NCBI RefSeq assembly: GCF_014673495.1
Contig: NZ_CP051006.1
Coordinates: 4,154,001-4,218,000 of the forward strand
DNA from: Streptomyces griseofuscus
GTDB taxonomy: Bacteria; Actinomycetota; Actinomycetes; Streptomycetales; Streptomycetaceae
DNA length: 64,000 nt
Direction: 5' to 3'
In this document: positions 41,759-50,057 of the stretch, piece after piece
Position numbering within the stretch: position 1 is the stretch's first letter
Layout: each line of letters starts with the position of its first letter
Program-made: the position numbers and the translations under genes
Notes under the pieces: generated by a model
Database searches by the model: none
The model's input: the letters and a program-made list of their open reading frames with translations, nothing else
Told to the model about the DNA's origin: nothing

Positions 41759-43021
41759 TCAACTCGGCTTGCAGATCCGAGAGCTTCCTCGGTTGGCTGT
41801 GCGCAGCGGGGAGAGGAAGGCGGGGAGGAAGCCCAGTGTCATGCCGGCCGCGGCGATCAGCAGGGTGGCCGGTGCCCCGAACGCGGTGCCCGCGGCGCCG
41901 CCCAGCAGTCCGCCGAGCGGGAGGCCGCCCCAGGAGACGAACCGGGCGGTCGCGTTCATCCGGCCGAGCAGCCGGTCCGGGGTGAGGGACTGCTGGAAAC
42001 CGGCCTGGGCGACGACGCGTACGACACCGCCGAAGCTCAGCGCCGCCAGACCGGCCGCCGCCAGGCAGAGGCTCCACCCGGGGCGGGCCAGGGGGATCAG
42101 CGCGGTCGGCGGGCAGGTGACCAGTGGGGCGAGCCAGACGGCCGTGCCCGGTCCGAGCCGCCGCGCGATCCTGGTCGCCGACAGCGCGCCCAGCAGGGCA
42201 CCGCACCCCATCCCGGAGAGGATCAGGCCGACCCCGGCCGCGTCGAGCCCCAACTCCCTTTCCAGGAAGAGCAGAAGCATGGCCTGGTACATGGCCAGGG
42301 AGAGGTTGAAGAGGGCGTCGCCGAGGATCGTGGCGCGCAGCACCGGATGGGCGAGCACGAAGCGCAGCCCCTCCCGCACCTCGCGGCGCAACCGGGGCCG
42401 GGTGCCGGGCCGTTCGGGCCTCTTCTCGTGGTCACGGATGGCCAGCGCGAGCAGGGCCGACGCGGCCGTCCCGGTCGCGCTCGCCAGGAGCGTGGTGGCC
42501 GGTCCGAAGCCGCCCACCAGCGGGCCCGCCAGTGCCGGGCCGCCGACGCTGGTCGCCGAACGGATTGCGGAGAGCGTGGAGTTGGCCTCCAGGAGCCGGG
42601 CGCGGCCCACCAGGTGGGGCAGGTAACTGGCGTAGGAGACCTCGAAGAAGACGGTGAGCAGGCCGTGCACGAGGGCGACGCCGTACAGCCATTCGACACT
42701 CAGCAGGCCGCACCAGCGGGCCGCCGGGACGGAGAGCAGGACCAGAGCCCGGGCAAGGTCGGCGGCGATCAGCACCGGTCGTTTGCGCACCCGGTCCACC
42801 CAGGCGCCCGCCGGGAGTCCGACGAGGAGGGAGCCCGCGGTGGTGGCCGCGGTCAGCAGGCCGACCTGGAAGGCGCCGGCGCGCAGCAGGGCGATGGCGA
42901 CCAGGGGCAGCGCCAGGAAGACGACGCGGTCGCCGAGTTGGCCGAGCGCGGTGGCGGCGGCCAGCAGGCGGAAGTCCCGGTCGCGCAGGAGTCCGGACCG
43001 GGTGGCGGGGCGCGGGGGCAT
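41759..43021 (-). CDS. MFS transporter
   Basis: The protein has 420 residues with about 12 transmembrane helices. The cytoplasmic motif A-like GAWVDRVRKRPVLIAADL follows helix 2 and a long central loop (DHEKRPERPGTRPRLRREVR) separates the halves. This is the pattern of major-facilitator drug or metabolite exporters. It lies six bases after the stop of the GntR-type regulator on the same strand, so regulator and exporter form an operon; the GntR protein probably responds to the exported compound. Confidence 0.88.
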   Translation of the reverse strand: MPPRPATRSGLLRDRDFRLLAAATALGQLGDRVVFLALPLVAIALLRAGAFQVGLLTAATTAGSLLVGLPAGAWVDRVRKRPVLIAADLARALVLLSVPAARWCGLLSVEWLYGVALVHGLLTVFFEVSYASYLPHLVGRARLLEANSTLSAIRSATSVGGPALAGPLVGGFGPATTLLASATGTAASALLALAIRDHEKRPERPGTRPRLRREVREGLRFVLAHPVLRATILGDALFNLSLAMYQAMLLLFLERELGLDAAGVGLILSGMGCGALLGALSATRIARRLGPGTAVWLAPLVTCPPTALIPLARPGWSLCLAAAGLAALSFGGVVRVVAQAGFQQSLTPDRLLGRMNATARFVSWGGLPLGGLLGGAAGTAFGAPATLLIAAAGMTLGFLPAFLSPLRTANRGSSRICKPS

Positions 43022-43027
43022 CGGCGG

Positions 43028-43825
43028 CTATCCCCGCTCGACGGCGAACTCGTAGAGGACTTCACGGCGGGCGTCCGGGACGACGATGTCGGCGGTCTCC
43101 ACCGGGCGGCCCCCGTCGTCGTACAGGGTCCGCTCGATCCGCAGGACCAGGTCGCCGAGGCTGATGCCGAGCAGATGGGCCTGCTCCCGGGTGGCGCGGG
43201 CCGGGCGGGGGAGTTCGGCCACGGTCTCGACGAGCACCCCGATGGAGCGCATCCGCTCGACCACCCCCTTGCCCGCGAGCGGCCCCTGCTCGGGCAGCAC
43301 GATCGGAGTGCCGTCGGTGATCGCCAACGGCTCCCAGGAGTGCGAGAGCTGGACGGGCCGGCCGTCGGCGAGGAACTCGCAGCGCGTGCTGACGCAGGGG
43401 TCCCCGGGCGCGATGGCGAGCCGCTCGGCGATCGCCGCGGGCGCGGGAAACCGCACCCGGGTGTGGAAGTCCCACGCGCCCGCCCGGCCGCGCTCGGCGA
43501 CACTGGTGGCCGGGTGCCCGAGGCCCCCGTGCCGGCGCGCCCGGATCATCGGCAGCCGCTCGCGCGGCGCCCGTACGTAGGTCCCCGACCCCGCGCGCCC
43601 TTCGAGCAGCCCCTCGGCGATCAGCCGGTCCACCGCCCGCTGGGCCACATTGCGGCCGACCCCGTACTCCTCCGCGAGCCGCGCCCGGGACGGCAGCCGC
43701 CCGCCGATCCGCCATTCACCCCCGCGGATCCGCGCCCGCAGCGCGTCGGCGACGGCGAGGTAGGGCGCCTCACGGGGCTTGAGGGGCAGGGGCGGCAGGG
43801 GCGGCACGGGTGGCAGGGGCGGCAC
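43028..43825 (-). CDS. GntR/HutC-family transcriptional regulator
   Basis: The protein has 265 residues. The GTG at 43825 (GGAGAG upstream) opens a short Pro/Leu-rich N-terminus, then the winged HTH (PSRARLAEEYGVGRNVAQRA, VDRLIAEGLLEGRAGSGTYV) and a UTRA ligand domain (HSWEPLAITDGTPIVLPEQG, TREQAHLLGISLGDLVLRIE). It most likely represses itself and the MFS gene six bases downstream. The ligand is unknown. Confidence 0.9.
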   Translation of the reverse strand: MPPLPPVPPLPPLPLKPREAPYLAVADALRARIRGGEWRIGGRLPSRARLAEEYGVGRNVAQRAVDRLIAEGLLEGRAGSGTYVRAPRERLPMIRARRHGGLGHPATSVAERGRAGAWDFHTRVRFPAPAAIAERLAIAPGDPCVSTRCEFLADGRPVQLSHSWEPLAITDGTPIVLPEQGPLAGKGVVERMRSIGVLVETVAELPRPARATREQAHLLGISLGDLVLRIERTLYDDGGRPVETADIVVPDARREVLYEFAVERG

Positions 43826-43923
43826 GGGCGGCTCTCCGGTCTCACGAGGGCGGGAGTCCCGTCCCACGGGGACGGGGTCCGGACGGAGTCGGAAAGCTAT
43901 CGCGCGGGCGGAAAGCTGATGGA

Positions 43924-45432
43924 TCAGGAACGCGGTGCGTGGCCCTCGCGCAGGGGCCGCGGCGGGGGCTGCGCCGCCAGGAACTCCACCACGGCCAGGA
44001 CGAACAGCAGGCACAGGGCGATCCCGAGGACCACCCAGCCGGTGGGGTACGGCCACAGCAGGCAGACCAGAACCGCCACGGCGACCAGGATCCAGGTGAA
44101 CCAGGCGCGGTGCCGGCGTACGAAGGGGCCGACCGGACCGGTGCGCAGGCCCGCGTGGTCGGCGGTGCCGCGGGCCGCGCCGATGCCGTCGGTCCACAGG
44201 CCCCGCACCAGTCCGGCCCGCCGCCCGGGCCCGCTGAGCCAGGCGCCCAGCGCGATCACCACGCCGAGCACGATCACCATCCGTACCGCGGTCTCCAGGA
44301 AGCGGGTCAGGGTGTCGTAGACCGCGCCGGCCGCGCCCGGGGAGACATCGGCGGGCAGCCGGTCCAGGTAGAACACGCGGAAGACGCGCAGCCCGATGCC
44401 GAGCACGGCGGTGGCGACGGCCGCGCCGAGGCAGCCCGCGACGAGGGCGCGGCGGCGGCGCAGCGACAGCAGGACACCGGCGGCGATCAGCAGGACGGCG
44501 AGCACCGGCAGCCAGTTGCCGGCGATCCGCAGCAGCCGTACGTACGTCTTCACCTTGCCGATCTGCTGGGACTCCAGAAGCGTGAACTGGGCGTGGATGG
44601 CCGGGATATGGCTCGCGAAGGTCATCCCCGCGTCGACCATGCGCTTCTTCACGTCCTCGATCAGCGGGGCGAGATCGAGGGTGACGGTGTCGTCCTTCAG
44701 CTGCACCGCGCCGCCACCGGTGCCGGTCAGCGCCTTGTCCAGGGAGGCGTGGATCCTGCGGTTGGCGTCGGTCCAGACCGTGGCGAAGGCCGAGGAGGCG
44801 ACGGCCTTGCGGGCCTGGTCGTGCACGAACCCCCGTACGGCGTTCTCCAGGCCCCCGCCGAGCCCGCCCAGCGCCTTCTCCAGCAGGGGCCGGTCCTTGG
44901 GCGCCACGTCGGAGAGCAGCGTGGGCAGCTGGATCCGGTCCATCAGCGCGTCCGTGGCCCGGTTCGCGACGGCGTCCTGCACGGCGGGGTTCCCGGCGAG
45001 CGGGGCGACGGTCGCGACATAGCGGTCGGTGTCGCCGACCAGGTCGGCGGCCCAGGTGGCGACGACGGCGAGCGGGGCGAGGAGGCAGCCGATGACGAGG
45101 AGCACGGCGGCGAGCGCGGAGAGGGGCCGCCGCCGGGGCCGCGCCGCCCCGCCGTGCCGCGCGTGCCGCTCCGCTTCGAGGGCGGCGAGGCGGGAGCGGA
45201 GGTCGTCGAGCTCGGAGTGGCCGGGGCGGTCCGAGTGGTCGAGTCCGTTCTGCCGTTCCGGGCGGTCGGGACGGTCGTGTCGTTCCGGGTGATCCGCGGG
45301 CTCCGGCCGGTCGGGGTCGCGTGGCCGACCTGGTTCGCCCGGCCGCTCGGCGCCATCGGGCCGGTCGGGGTCGCCAGGGCGGTCGGAGCGGCCCGGGTCG
45401 CCGGGGTGGTCGGGGGTCGCACCGTTCGTCAC
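43924..45432 (-). CDS. multi-pass membrane protein with acidic/basic repeat N-terminus
   Basis: The protein has 502 residues. The first 70 residues are a tandem run of DRPGDPDRP-type units (Asp/Arg/Pro/Gly), a likely disordered tail. A helix at about 95-115 is followed by an extracytoplasmic segment (DRYVATVAPLAGNPAVQDAV, LDLAPLIEDVKKRMVDAG) and three or four more helices (LPVLAVLLIAAGVLLSL, MVIVLGVVIALGAWLSG, WFTWILVAVAVLVCLLWPY). It is a conserved hypothetical membrane protein type in Streptomyces without known function. GTG 45432 has GAGGAGG upstream. It diverges from the PAP2 gene across a region with a palindrome at 45638-45657. Confidence 0.75.
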   Translation of the reverse strand: MTNGATPDHPGDPGRSDRPGDPDRPDGAERPGEPGRPRDPDRPEPADHPERHDRPDRPERQNGLDHSDRPGHSELDDLRSRLAALEAERHARHGGAARPRRRPLSALAAVLLVIGCLLAPLAVVATWAADLVGDTDRYVATVAPLAGNPAVQDAVANRATDALMDRIQLPTLLSDVAPKDRPLLEKALGGLGGGLENAVRGFVHDQARKAVASSAFATVWTDANRRIHASLDKALTGTGGGAVQLKDDTVTLDLAPLIEDVKKRMVDAGMTFASHIPAIHAQFTLLESQQIGKVKTYVRLLRIAGNWLPVLAVLLIAAGVLLSLRRRRALVAGCLGAAVATAVLGIGLRVFRVFYLDRLPADVSPGAAGAVYDTLTRFLETAVRMVIVLGVVIALGAWLSGPGRRAGLVRGLWTDGIGAARGTADHAGLRTGPVGPFVRRHRAWFTWILVAVAVLVCLLWPYPTGWVVLGIALCLLFVLAVVEFLAAQPPPRPLREGHAPRS

Positions 45433-45637
45433 TGGCACCTCCTCGCCGTGCGGATCGCCATGCAGATCACCAGCGCACCGCCCCGCGCACGCGAGCGCGA
45501 GCAGGGCGGGGCCGTTCGGGTCAGTCGGGGCGGCACGGGTGGGGCCACCGTCGGCACGGGCGAGGCGGCACATGCGCTACGGGCGAGGCACCACCGTCGG
45601 TCCAGGCGAGGCGGCGCCCCGCGCCGTAACCTGATAT

Positions 45638-45657
45638 CGTCTACATACTTGTAGACG
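45638..45657. promoter_or_regulatory. palindrome CGTCTACA-TACT-TGTAGACG
   Basis: This is a perfect inverted repeat with 8-bp arms and a 4-base spacer, 103 bases upstream of the PAP2 start and 205 bases upstream of the divergent membrane-protein start. It has TACA/TGTA half-sites like those of BlaI/CopY-class repressors, though with a longer spacer. It is likely the operator of a regulator encoded elsewhere; the adjacent genes encode none. Confidence 0.55.
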
Positions 45658-45760
45658 TTTACCTCTGAGACGTCCGCGCTTCATCCGTACGTCCGATCGG
45701 TGCCCGCGCCCGTTTCCCGGAGCCCGCGGCCCACGCAGCACGGCCCCGGAGACCCATCTG

Positions 45761-46390
45761 ATGACGACTTCCTCCCCGACCACCCAGGCGCTCGACGGCG
45801 CGGCGATAGACGGCGGTCTGTACACCGACGTCACCGACTTCGCCCGGCACACGCACTGGCTGAACGAACCGGTCTCGGTGTTCAGTGCCTTCGGCATCGG
45901 CCTGTTCGCGGTGTATCTGCTGGTGGCGTGGTGGCGGGCCAGAGGACAGGGCAGCACCGCGATGGCCGCCGTGCTGGCGACGCCGGTCGCCGTCGTCCTC
46001 GCCTACGTGGTCAACAGCGGGATCAAGGACGTCTTCGACGAGCCCCGGCCGTGCCGCGCGCTCCCCCACGACTTCCTCCTGGAGGCGTGCCCCGCGCCGG
46101 ACGACTACGCCTTCCCCAGCAACCACACCACCGTCGCCTTCGCCTTCGCGGTGGCCCTCCTGCTGATCAGCCGCCGCCTCGGCACCCTCGCCCTGGTCAC
46201 CGCGCTCGCGATGGGCGCCTCCCGGGTGTACGTCGGCGCGCACTACCCGCACGACGTCGCCGTGGGCGCCCTGGTCGGCAGCGTCGTCTCGCTCGTCACC
46301 GTCCTGGTGCTGCGCCGGATCGCCCCACCGCTGGTGGACCGGCTGCGCACCGGCGCCCTGCGTCCGCTGCTGACGTCGCAGCCCTCCTGA
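45761..46390 (+). CDS. PAP2-family phosphatase (undecaprenyl-PP or lipid phosphatase)
   Basis: The protein has 209 residues with about five helices. The three acid-phosphatase signature parts are present: KDVFDEPRP (KxxxxxxRP), FPSNH and SRVYVGAHYPHDV. It should dephosphorylate undecaprenyl pyrophosphate or a lipid phosphate on the outer face of the membrane. ATG 45761 has GGAGAC upstream; the operator-like palindrome at 45638 lies ahead of it. Confidence 0.9.
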   Translation: MTTSSPTTQALDGAAIDGGLYTDVTDFARHTHWLNEPVSVFSAFGIGLFAVYLLVAWWRARGQGSTAMAAVLATPVAVVLAYVVNSGIKDVFDEPRPCRALPHDFLLEACPAPDDYAFPSNHTTVAFAFAVALLLISRRLGTLALVTALAMGASRVYVGAHYPHDVAVGALVGSVVSLVTVLVLRRIAPPLVDRLRTGALRPLLTSQPS

Positions 46391-46434
46391 TCCCTCCCGG
46401 ACGTACCCCTGCGGGGCGGCTACGGTTGCCCCGC

Positions 46435-47379
46435 ATGACCCACGACGGCACCGCACTCACCGCGGACCTGGTCCGCACCCTGCTGCGCGCCCAGCACCCG
46501 GACCTCGCCGAGCGTCCCCTGCGGCTGGGCGCGCGCGGCTGGGACAACCAGCTGTGGCGGCTCGGCGACGACCTCGCGGTGCGGCTGCCCTGGGCGACCG
46601 CGACGGCGGACGCGCTGCTGCTCAAGGAGCACACCTGGCTTCCCGTCCTCGCCCCGCGCCTGCCTCTGCCGGTCCCCGTCCCGCAGCGGCTCGGCGCCCC
46701 CACGGCAGGGTTTCCGCGGCCCTGGATCGTCACCACCTGGGTGCCGGGCACGCCCGGTGATCTGGCCCCCGCGACGCGCGGCCGGGAGGCGGCCGACGCC
46801 CTGGCCGGCTTCCTGACCGCCCTGCACCGGCCCGCCCCCGACGACGCGCCCGCCGGCCGGGAACGCGGGGGGCCGCTGGCACCGCTGGTCGGCCAGTTCG
46901 AGCGGGGGCTGGCCTCGGCGGCCGAACTGGGGCTGCTGCCCGATCCGGAGACCGTCCGGGCGATGCGCGCGATCTGGGCGGACGCCGCCGCCGCGCCCGT
47001 GTGGTCCGGCCCGGCGGTATGGCTGCACGGCGATCTCCACCCGGCCAACGTGCTCACCGCGGACGGCACCTTCTGCGGCGTGATCGACTTCGGGGACCTC
47101 TGCGCAGGCGACCCGGCCTGTGATCTCGCCGCGGCCTGGACCCTCCTGCCGGACGGCGCCCTCGACCGCTTCCACACCACGTACCGGCCCGCGTACCGGC
47201 CCGCACAGGACCCCGCCACGCACGCCGCGGCCCTGCGCCGCGCCCGGGGCTGGGCGCTCTTCCGCGCCCTGGGCTGCCTTCTCATCGGTGAGGCGGGCCG
47301 CCGCGGCCGCCCCGGCGGGAAGCCCAGTTGGGCCCCGCCGGCCCGCGCGGCGCTGCGCCGGATCGTGCCGACTCCCTGA
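46435..47379 (+). CDS. aminoglycoside phosphotransferase-family (APH) kinase
   Basis: The protein has 314 residues. The N-lobe includes RGWDNQLWRLGDDLAVRLPW. The catalytic Brenner motif is HGDLHPANVLT and the metal motif is GVIDFGDLCAGDPACDL. This fold phosphorylates aminoglycosides, macrolides or small metabolites; the target is not readable. It follows the PAP2 gene by 45 bases with a weak ribosome site. The stop region begins a 46-base tandem duplication (see repeat at 47367). Confidence 0.88.
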   Translation: MTHDGTALTADLVRTLLRAQHPDLAERPLRLGARGWDNQLWRLGDDLAVRLPWATATADALLLKEHTWLPVLAPRLPLPVPVPQRLGAPTAGFPRPWIVTTWVPGTPGDLAPATRGREAADALAGFLTALHRPAPDDAPAGRERGGPLAPLVGQFERGLASAAELGLLPDPETVRAMRAIWADAAAAPVWSGPAVWLHGDLHPANVLTADGTFCGVIDFGDLCAGDPACDLAAAWTLLPDGALDRFHTTYRPAYRPAQDPATHAAALRRARGWALFRALGCLLIGEAGRRGRPGGKPSWAPPARAALRRIVPTP

Positions 47380-47458
47380 AGCGGCGCGGCTGTTCGCGGT
47401 GGAGCGGCGGACGCCGACTCCCCGAAGCGGCGCGGCCGTCCACACCGAGGCGGCGGAC
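47367..47458. repeat. 46-bp imperfect tandem duplication at the end of the APH gene
   Basis: Unit 1 at 47367-47412 and unit 2 at 47413-47458 both begin GCCGACTCCC-GAAGCGGCGC and end GCGGCGGAC. The unit lengths are identical and the first 24 bases differ at one position. The APH stop lies inside unit 1. The duplication ends two bases before the GNAT stop codon (47461), so it is a fresh slippage or junction scar. Confidence 0.8.
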
Positions 47459-47460
47459 GC

Positions 47461-47892
47461 CTACTCGCTCAGCCGGAACACCGTGGACTCCCGCGTGCGG
47501 AAGCCGAGCCGCTCGTAGAGCCGGTTCGCGGAGGCGCGGTCCGGGCGGGAGGTGAGGTCGAGCGTGCGCGCGCCCGCCTTACGGGCGAGCCGTGCCGCCT
47601 CCTCGATCAGCAGCCCCGCGACACCCCGGCCGCGCGCCGCGCCGTCGACCACCACGTCCTCGATCCGGCCGCGCAGCCCGGACGGCAGGGGCAGCAGCAC
47701 CAGGACCAGGGTGCCGACGATCGCCTCGGGGGTGCGGGCGAGCAGCACCGTGTTGGTGTCACAGGACACCAGCCGGTCGATCGCGGCGCGGTCCAGGGGC
47801 GCGGCGGCCGAGGACAGCTGCGGAAGCAGCCTCCCGAAGGCGTCGACCAGCTCCTGGGACGGCTCCCGTACGGCCTCCACACGGATATCCAT
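47461..47892 (-). CDS. GNAT-family N-acetyltransferase
   Basis: The protein has 143 residues. It has the N-terminal GNAT strands (VGTLVLVLLPLPSGLRGRIE), the acetyl-CoA loop ARGRGVAGLLIEEAARLARK (R/QxxGxG/A) and a C-terminal RLYERLGFRTRESTVF. It transfers an acetyl group to an unknown amine. ATG 47892 is close to the divergent permease promoter and its CsoR-like site. Confidence 0.9.
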   Translation of the reverse strand: MDIRVEAVREPSQELVDAFGRLLPQLSSAAAPLDRAAIDRLVSCDTNTVLLARTPEAIVGTLVLVLLPLPSGLRGRIEDVVVDGAARGRGVAGLLIEEAARLARKAGARTLDLTSRPDRASANRLYERLGFRTRESTVFRLSE

Positions 47893-47940
47893 GCGGGGAG
47901 GATACCGATCGCCGAACGGGACCTTCGCTGCGTTTCGGGA

Positions 47941-47955
47941 TACCCCATAGGGGTA
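47941..47955. promoter_or_regulatory. CsoR-like copper operator (TACCCC-ATA-GGGGTA)
   Basis: This is a perfect 15-base palindrome resembling the GC-rich operator of Streptomyces CsoR (ATACCCC...GGGTAT-type). It lies between the divergent GNAT start at 47892 and the permease start at 48004, 48 bases before the permease ATG. It predicts copper-dependent derepression of the permease. Confidence 0.65.
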
Positions 47956-48003
47956 CTCTCGGCCGAGTGGCGGAACCGCACCACCGTGAAGGGAGTGCGC
48001 TGC

Positions 48004-49161
48004 ATGCACGCGATCGGGCACGCGTTGTCCATCACCGGATCGATGACCTGGGAGATCACCTGGGCACTGATCCTCGGCTTCACCCTCTCGGCCGTCGTCC
48101 AGGCGGTGGTGCGCCGCGAGGCGGTCGTACGGCTGCTCGGCGACGACCGCCCGCGCACGCTCGCCCTGTCCGCGGGCCTCGGCGCCGCGTCGTCCTCCTG
48201 CTCCTACGCCGCCGTCGCCCTCGCCCGCTCCCTGTTCCGCAAGGGCGCGAACTTCACAGCGGCGATGGCCTTCGAGATCGCCTCGACCAACCTCGTCATC
48301 GAACTCGGTGTGATTCTCGCCCTGTTGATGGGCTGGCAGTTCACCGCGGCGGAGTTCGCCGGCGGCCCGATCATGATCGTCGTCCTCGCGGTGCTGTTCC
48401 GCGTCTTCCTGCGCGAACGTCTGCTGCACCGCGCCCGGGAGCAGGCCGAGCGCGGGGTCGCCGGGTCGATGGAGGGCCACGCGGCGATGGACATGTCGGT
48501 GCGGGGCGAGGGCGGCTTCCTGCGCCGGCTGCTCTCGCGCGCCGGGCTCACCTCCGTGTCGCACATCTTCGTCATGGAGTGGGCCGCGATCCTGCGCGAC
48601 CTGGTGGCGGGGCTGCTGATCGCCGGTGCCATCGCCGCCTGGGTGCCCGACGACTTCTGGCACACCTTCTTCCTGGCCGGCCATCCCCTCGCGGCCAAGC
48701 TGACCGGCCCGCTGATCGGCCCGGTCGTCGCCGTCGCCACGTTCGTCTGCTCCATCGGCAATGTGCCGCTGGCGGTGGTCCTGTGGAAGGGCGGCATCAG
48801 CTTCGGCGGCGTGATCGCCTTCATCTACGCCGACCTGCTGATCCTGCCGATCCTCAACATCTACCGGAAGTACTACGGCCCCCGCATGGCCGGCTTCCTG
48901 CTCGCCACCTTCTTCGCCGCCATCGCGGTGGCCGGCTACGTGGTGGAGTTCCTCTTCGGCGGCCTCGGCCTCATCCCCGACCAAGCCGTGGCCCGGCTCC
49001 CCGAGGAGGGCATCCGCTGGAACTACACGACCTGGCTCAACATCGCCTTCCTCCTCCTCGCCACCTCCCTCGTCATCCGCTTCCTGCGCACGGGCGGCAG
49101 GGCGATGCTGCGGACGATGGGCGGGGGGCCGCAGGAGGGTGCGGAGCACGGGCACGGGTGA
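48004..49161 (+). CDS. permease of the DUF318/ArsP-like superfamily (putative metal exporter)
   Basis: The protein has 385 residues with about eight to ten helices. Conserved cysteines occur in ASSSCSYAAVALARS and TFVCSIGNVPLAVVLWKGGI, the two signature segments of this permease family, which is linked to export of arsenic or copper-type compounds. The cytoplasmic loop (HRAREQAERGVAGSMEGHAA) has His and Met residues. ATG 48004 follows GGGAG by eight bases; an in-frame GTG at 47986 is less likely. The CsoR-like operator points to copper. Confidence 0.85.
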   Translation: MHAIGHALSITGSMTWEITWALILGFTLSAVVQAVVRREAVVRLLGDDRPRTLALSAGLGAASSSCSYAAVALARSLFRKGANFTAAMAFEIASTNLVIELGVILALLMGWQFTAAEFAGGPIMIVVLAVLFRVFLRERLLHRAREQAERGVAGSMEGHAAMDMSVRGEGGFLRRLLSRAGLTSVSHIFVMEWAAILRDLVAGLLIAGAIAAWVPDDFWHTFFLAGHPLAAKLTGPLIGPVVAVATFVCSIGNVPLAVVLWKGGISFGGVIAFIYADLLILPILNIYRKYYGPRMAGFLLATFFAAIAVAGYVVEFLFGGLGLIPDQAVARLPEEGIRWNYTTWLNIAFLLLATSLVIRFLRTGGRAMLRTMGGGPQEGAEHGHG

Positions 49162-49174
49162 GGTGCGAGCGGGG

Positions 49175-50023
49175 TCACTGATGCAACTGGACCGGCGCGT
49201 ACCTGAGTTGAAGGTCAGGATGTGGTCGCCGTCGAGCCAGTAGACGGTCATGGTCGACAGGAGGCGGCGCTTGACCGAACGGGCGCGTTCGTTGACCGCC
49301 TCCTCCTGGGCGCGGATCCAGGACTCGACCCGCTTGGGCAGGCTGAAGGTCATGGCGTAGGCACCCGGATCGGCGGCAGGGCGCACGCGCCACACGGAGT
49401 GGTTCCCGTCCTGGACCCGGCCCAGGTTGATGTCGTGGGTGGGGTGCGCGCGGGCGTAGTCCACGAAGGCGCAGAGGTCCTCCGAGGCCAGGCCCGGCAC
49501 GAACGGCGCCGATGGGAAGGCCAGTACGAGGCCGAGTGTCGAGCGGCTGCTGAGGACACCGGCCAGCCGGTCAAGGGGCTCCGTGACGCTCTCCGGCAGC
49601 GGATGGGCATCGGCATCGGGGTCGTACTCCATGTACTCGTCCCTGGCCACCGACCTCACCAGCTCCCGCGGGCCCGCGAAGTCGGGCATGGACAGGTCGA
49701 CCAGCGATATCTGGTGGGCGAGCGCGTACTCCTGCGCGTTCCGGCTGAAGCCGGCGGTGGAGAAGACGGCGTAGCTGTAGTGGTGGCGCGGTCGCGGGCG
49801 GCTGGGCCCAGGGTCCTGGCGGGTGGTCACCATGTTCTCGTTGATGTCGTGCACCACCCCGTGTCCGTTGCGCACGGTCGAGAGCTGCACCTTGCCCTCG
49901 GTGAACTTCGCCTCCACGAAGAGCCTGACCGGCAGCGAGAACGGCGGAACGTAGCGGAACTGCCCGAGCGCGTTCGCCTGGTGCCTCCAGCAGATATCCA
50001 CGCAGCGCCGCCTCGGTGACCAT
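49175..50023 (-). pseudogene. restriction-endonuclease-like (PD-(D/E)XK) protein, broken by deletion and frameshifts
   Basis: The reading starts at ATG 50023 with MVTEAALRGYLLE, the usual N-terminus of this nuclease-like family. It then jumps frame at about 49985 into HQANALGQFRYVPPFSLPVR, LFVEAKFTEGKVQLSTVRNG, HGVVHDINENMV, and HHYSYAVFSTAGFSRNAQEY, then ALAHQISLVDLSMPDF. About 35 residues around the expected acidic-catalytic region are deleted. A second slip at about 49208 shifts TTCAA, restoring the family C-terminus (QLRYAPVQLHQ) only in another frame. VEAK retains the ExK part of the motif. It lies 34 bases after the giant ATPase stop, on the same strand. Confidence 0.8.
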
Positions 50024-50057
50024 GCCCAGACTCCAGGCACGGGCGGGGAGCCGCCTG

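Noticed and set aside
41708..45654. Long plus-strand frames opposite the MFS, GntR and membrane genes
   Set aside because: They are Gln/Gly/Arg-rich repeats with no domain, antisense to well-supported genes.
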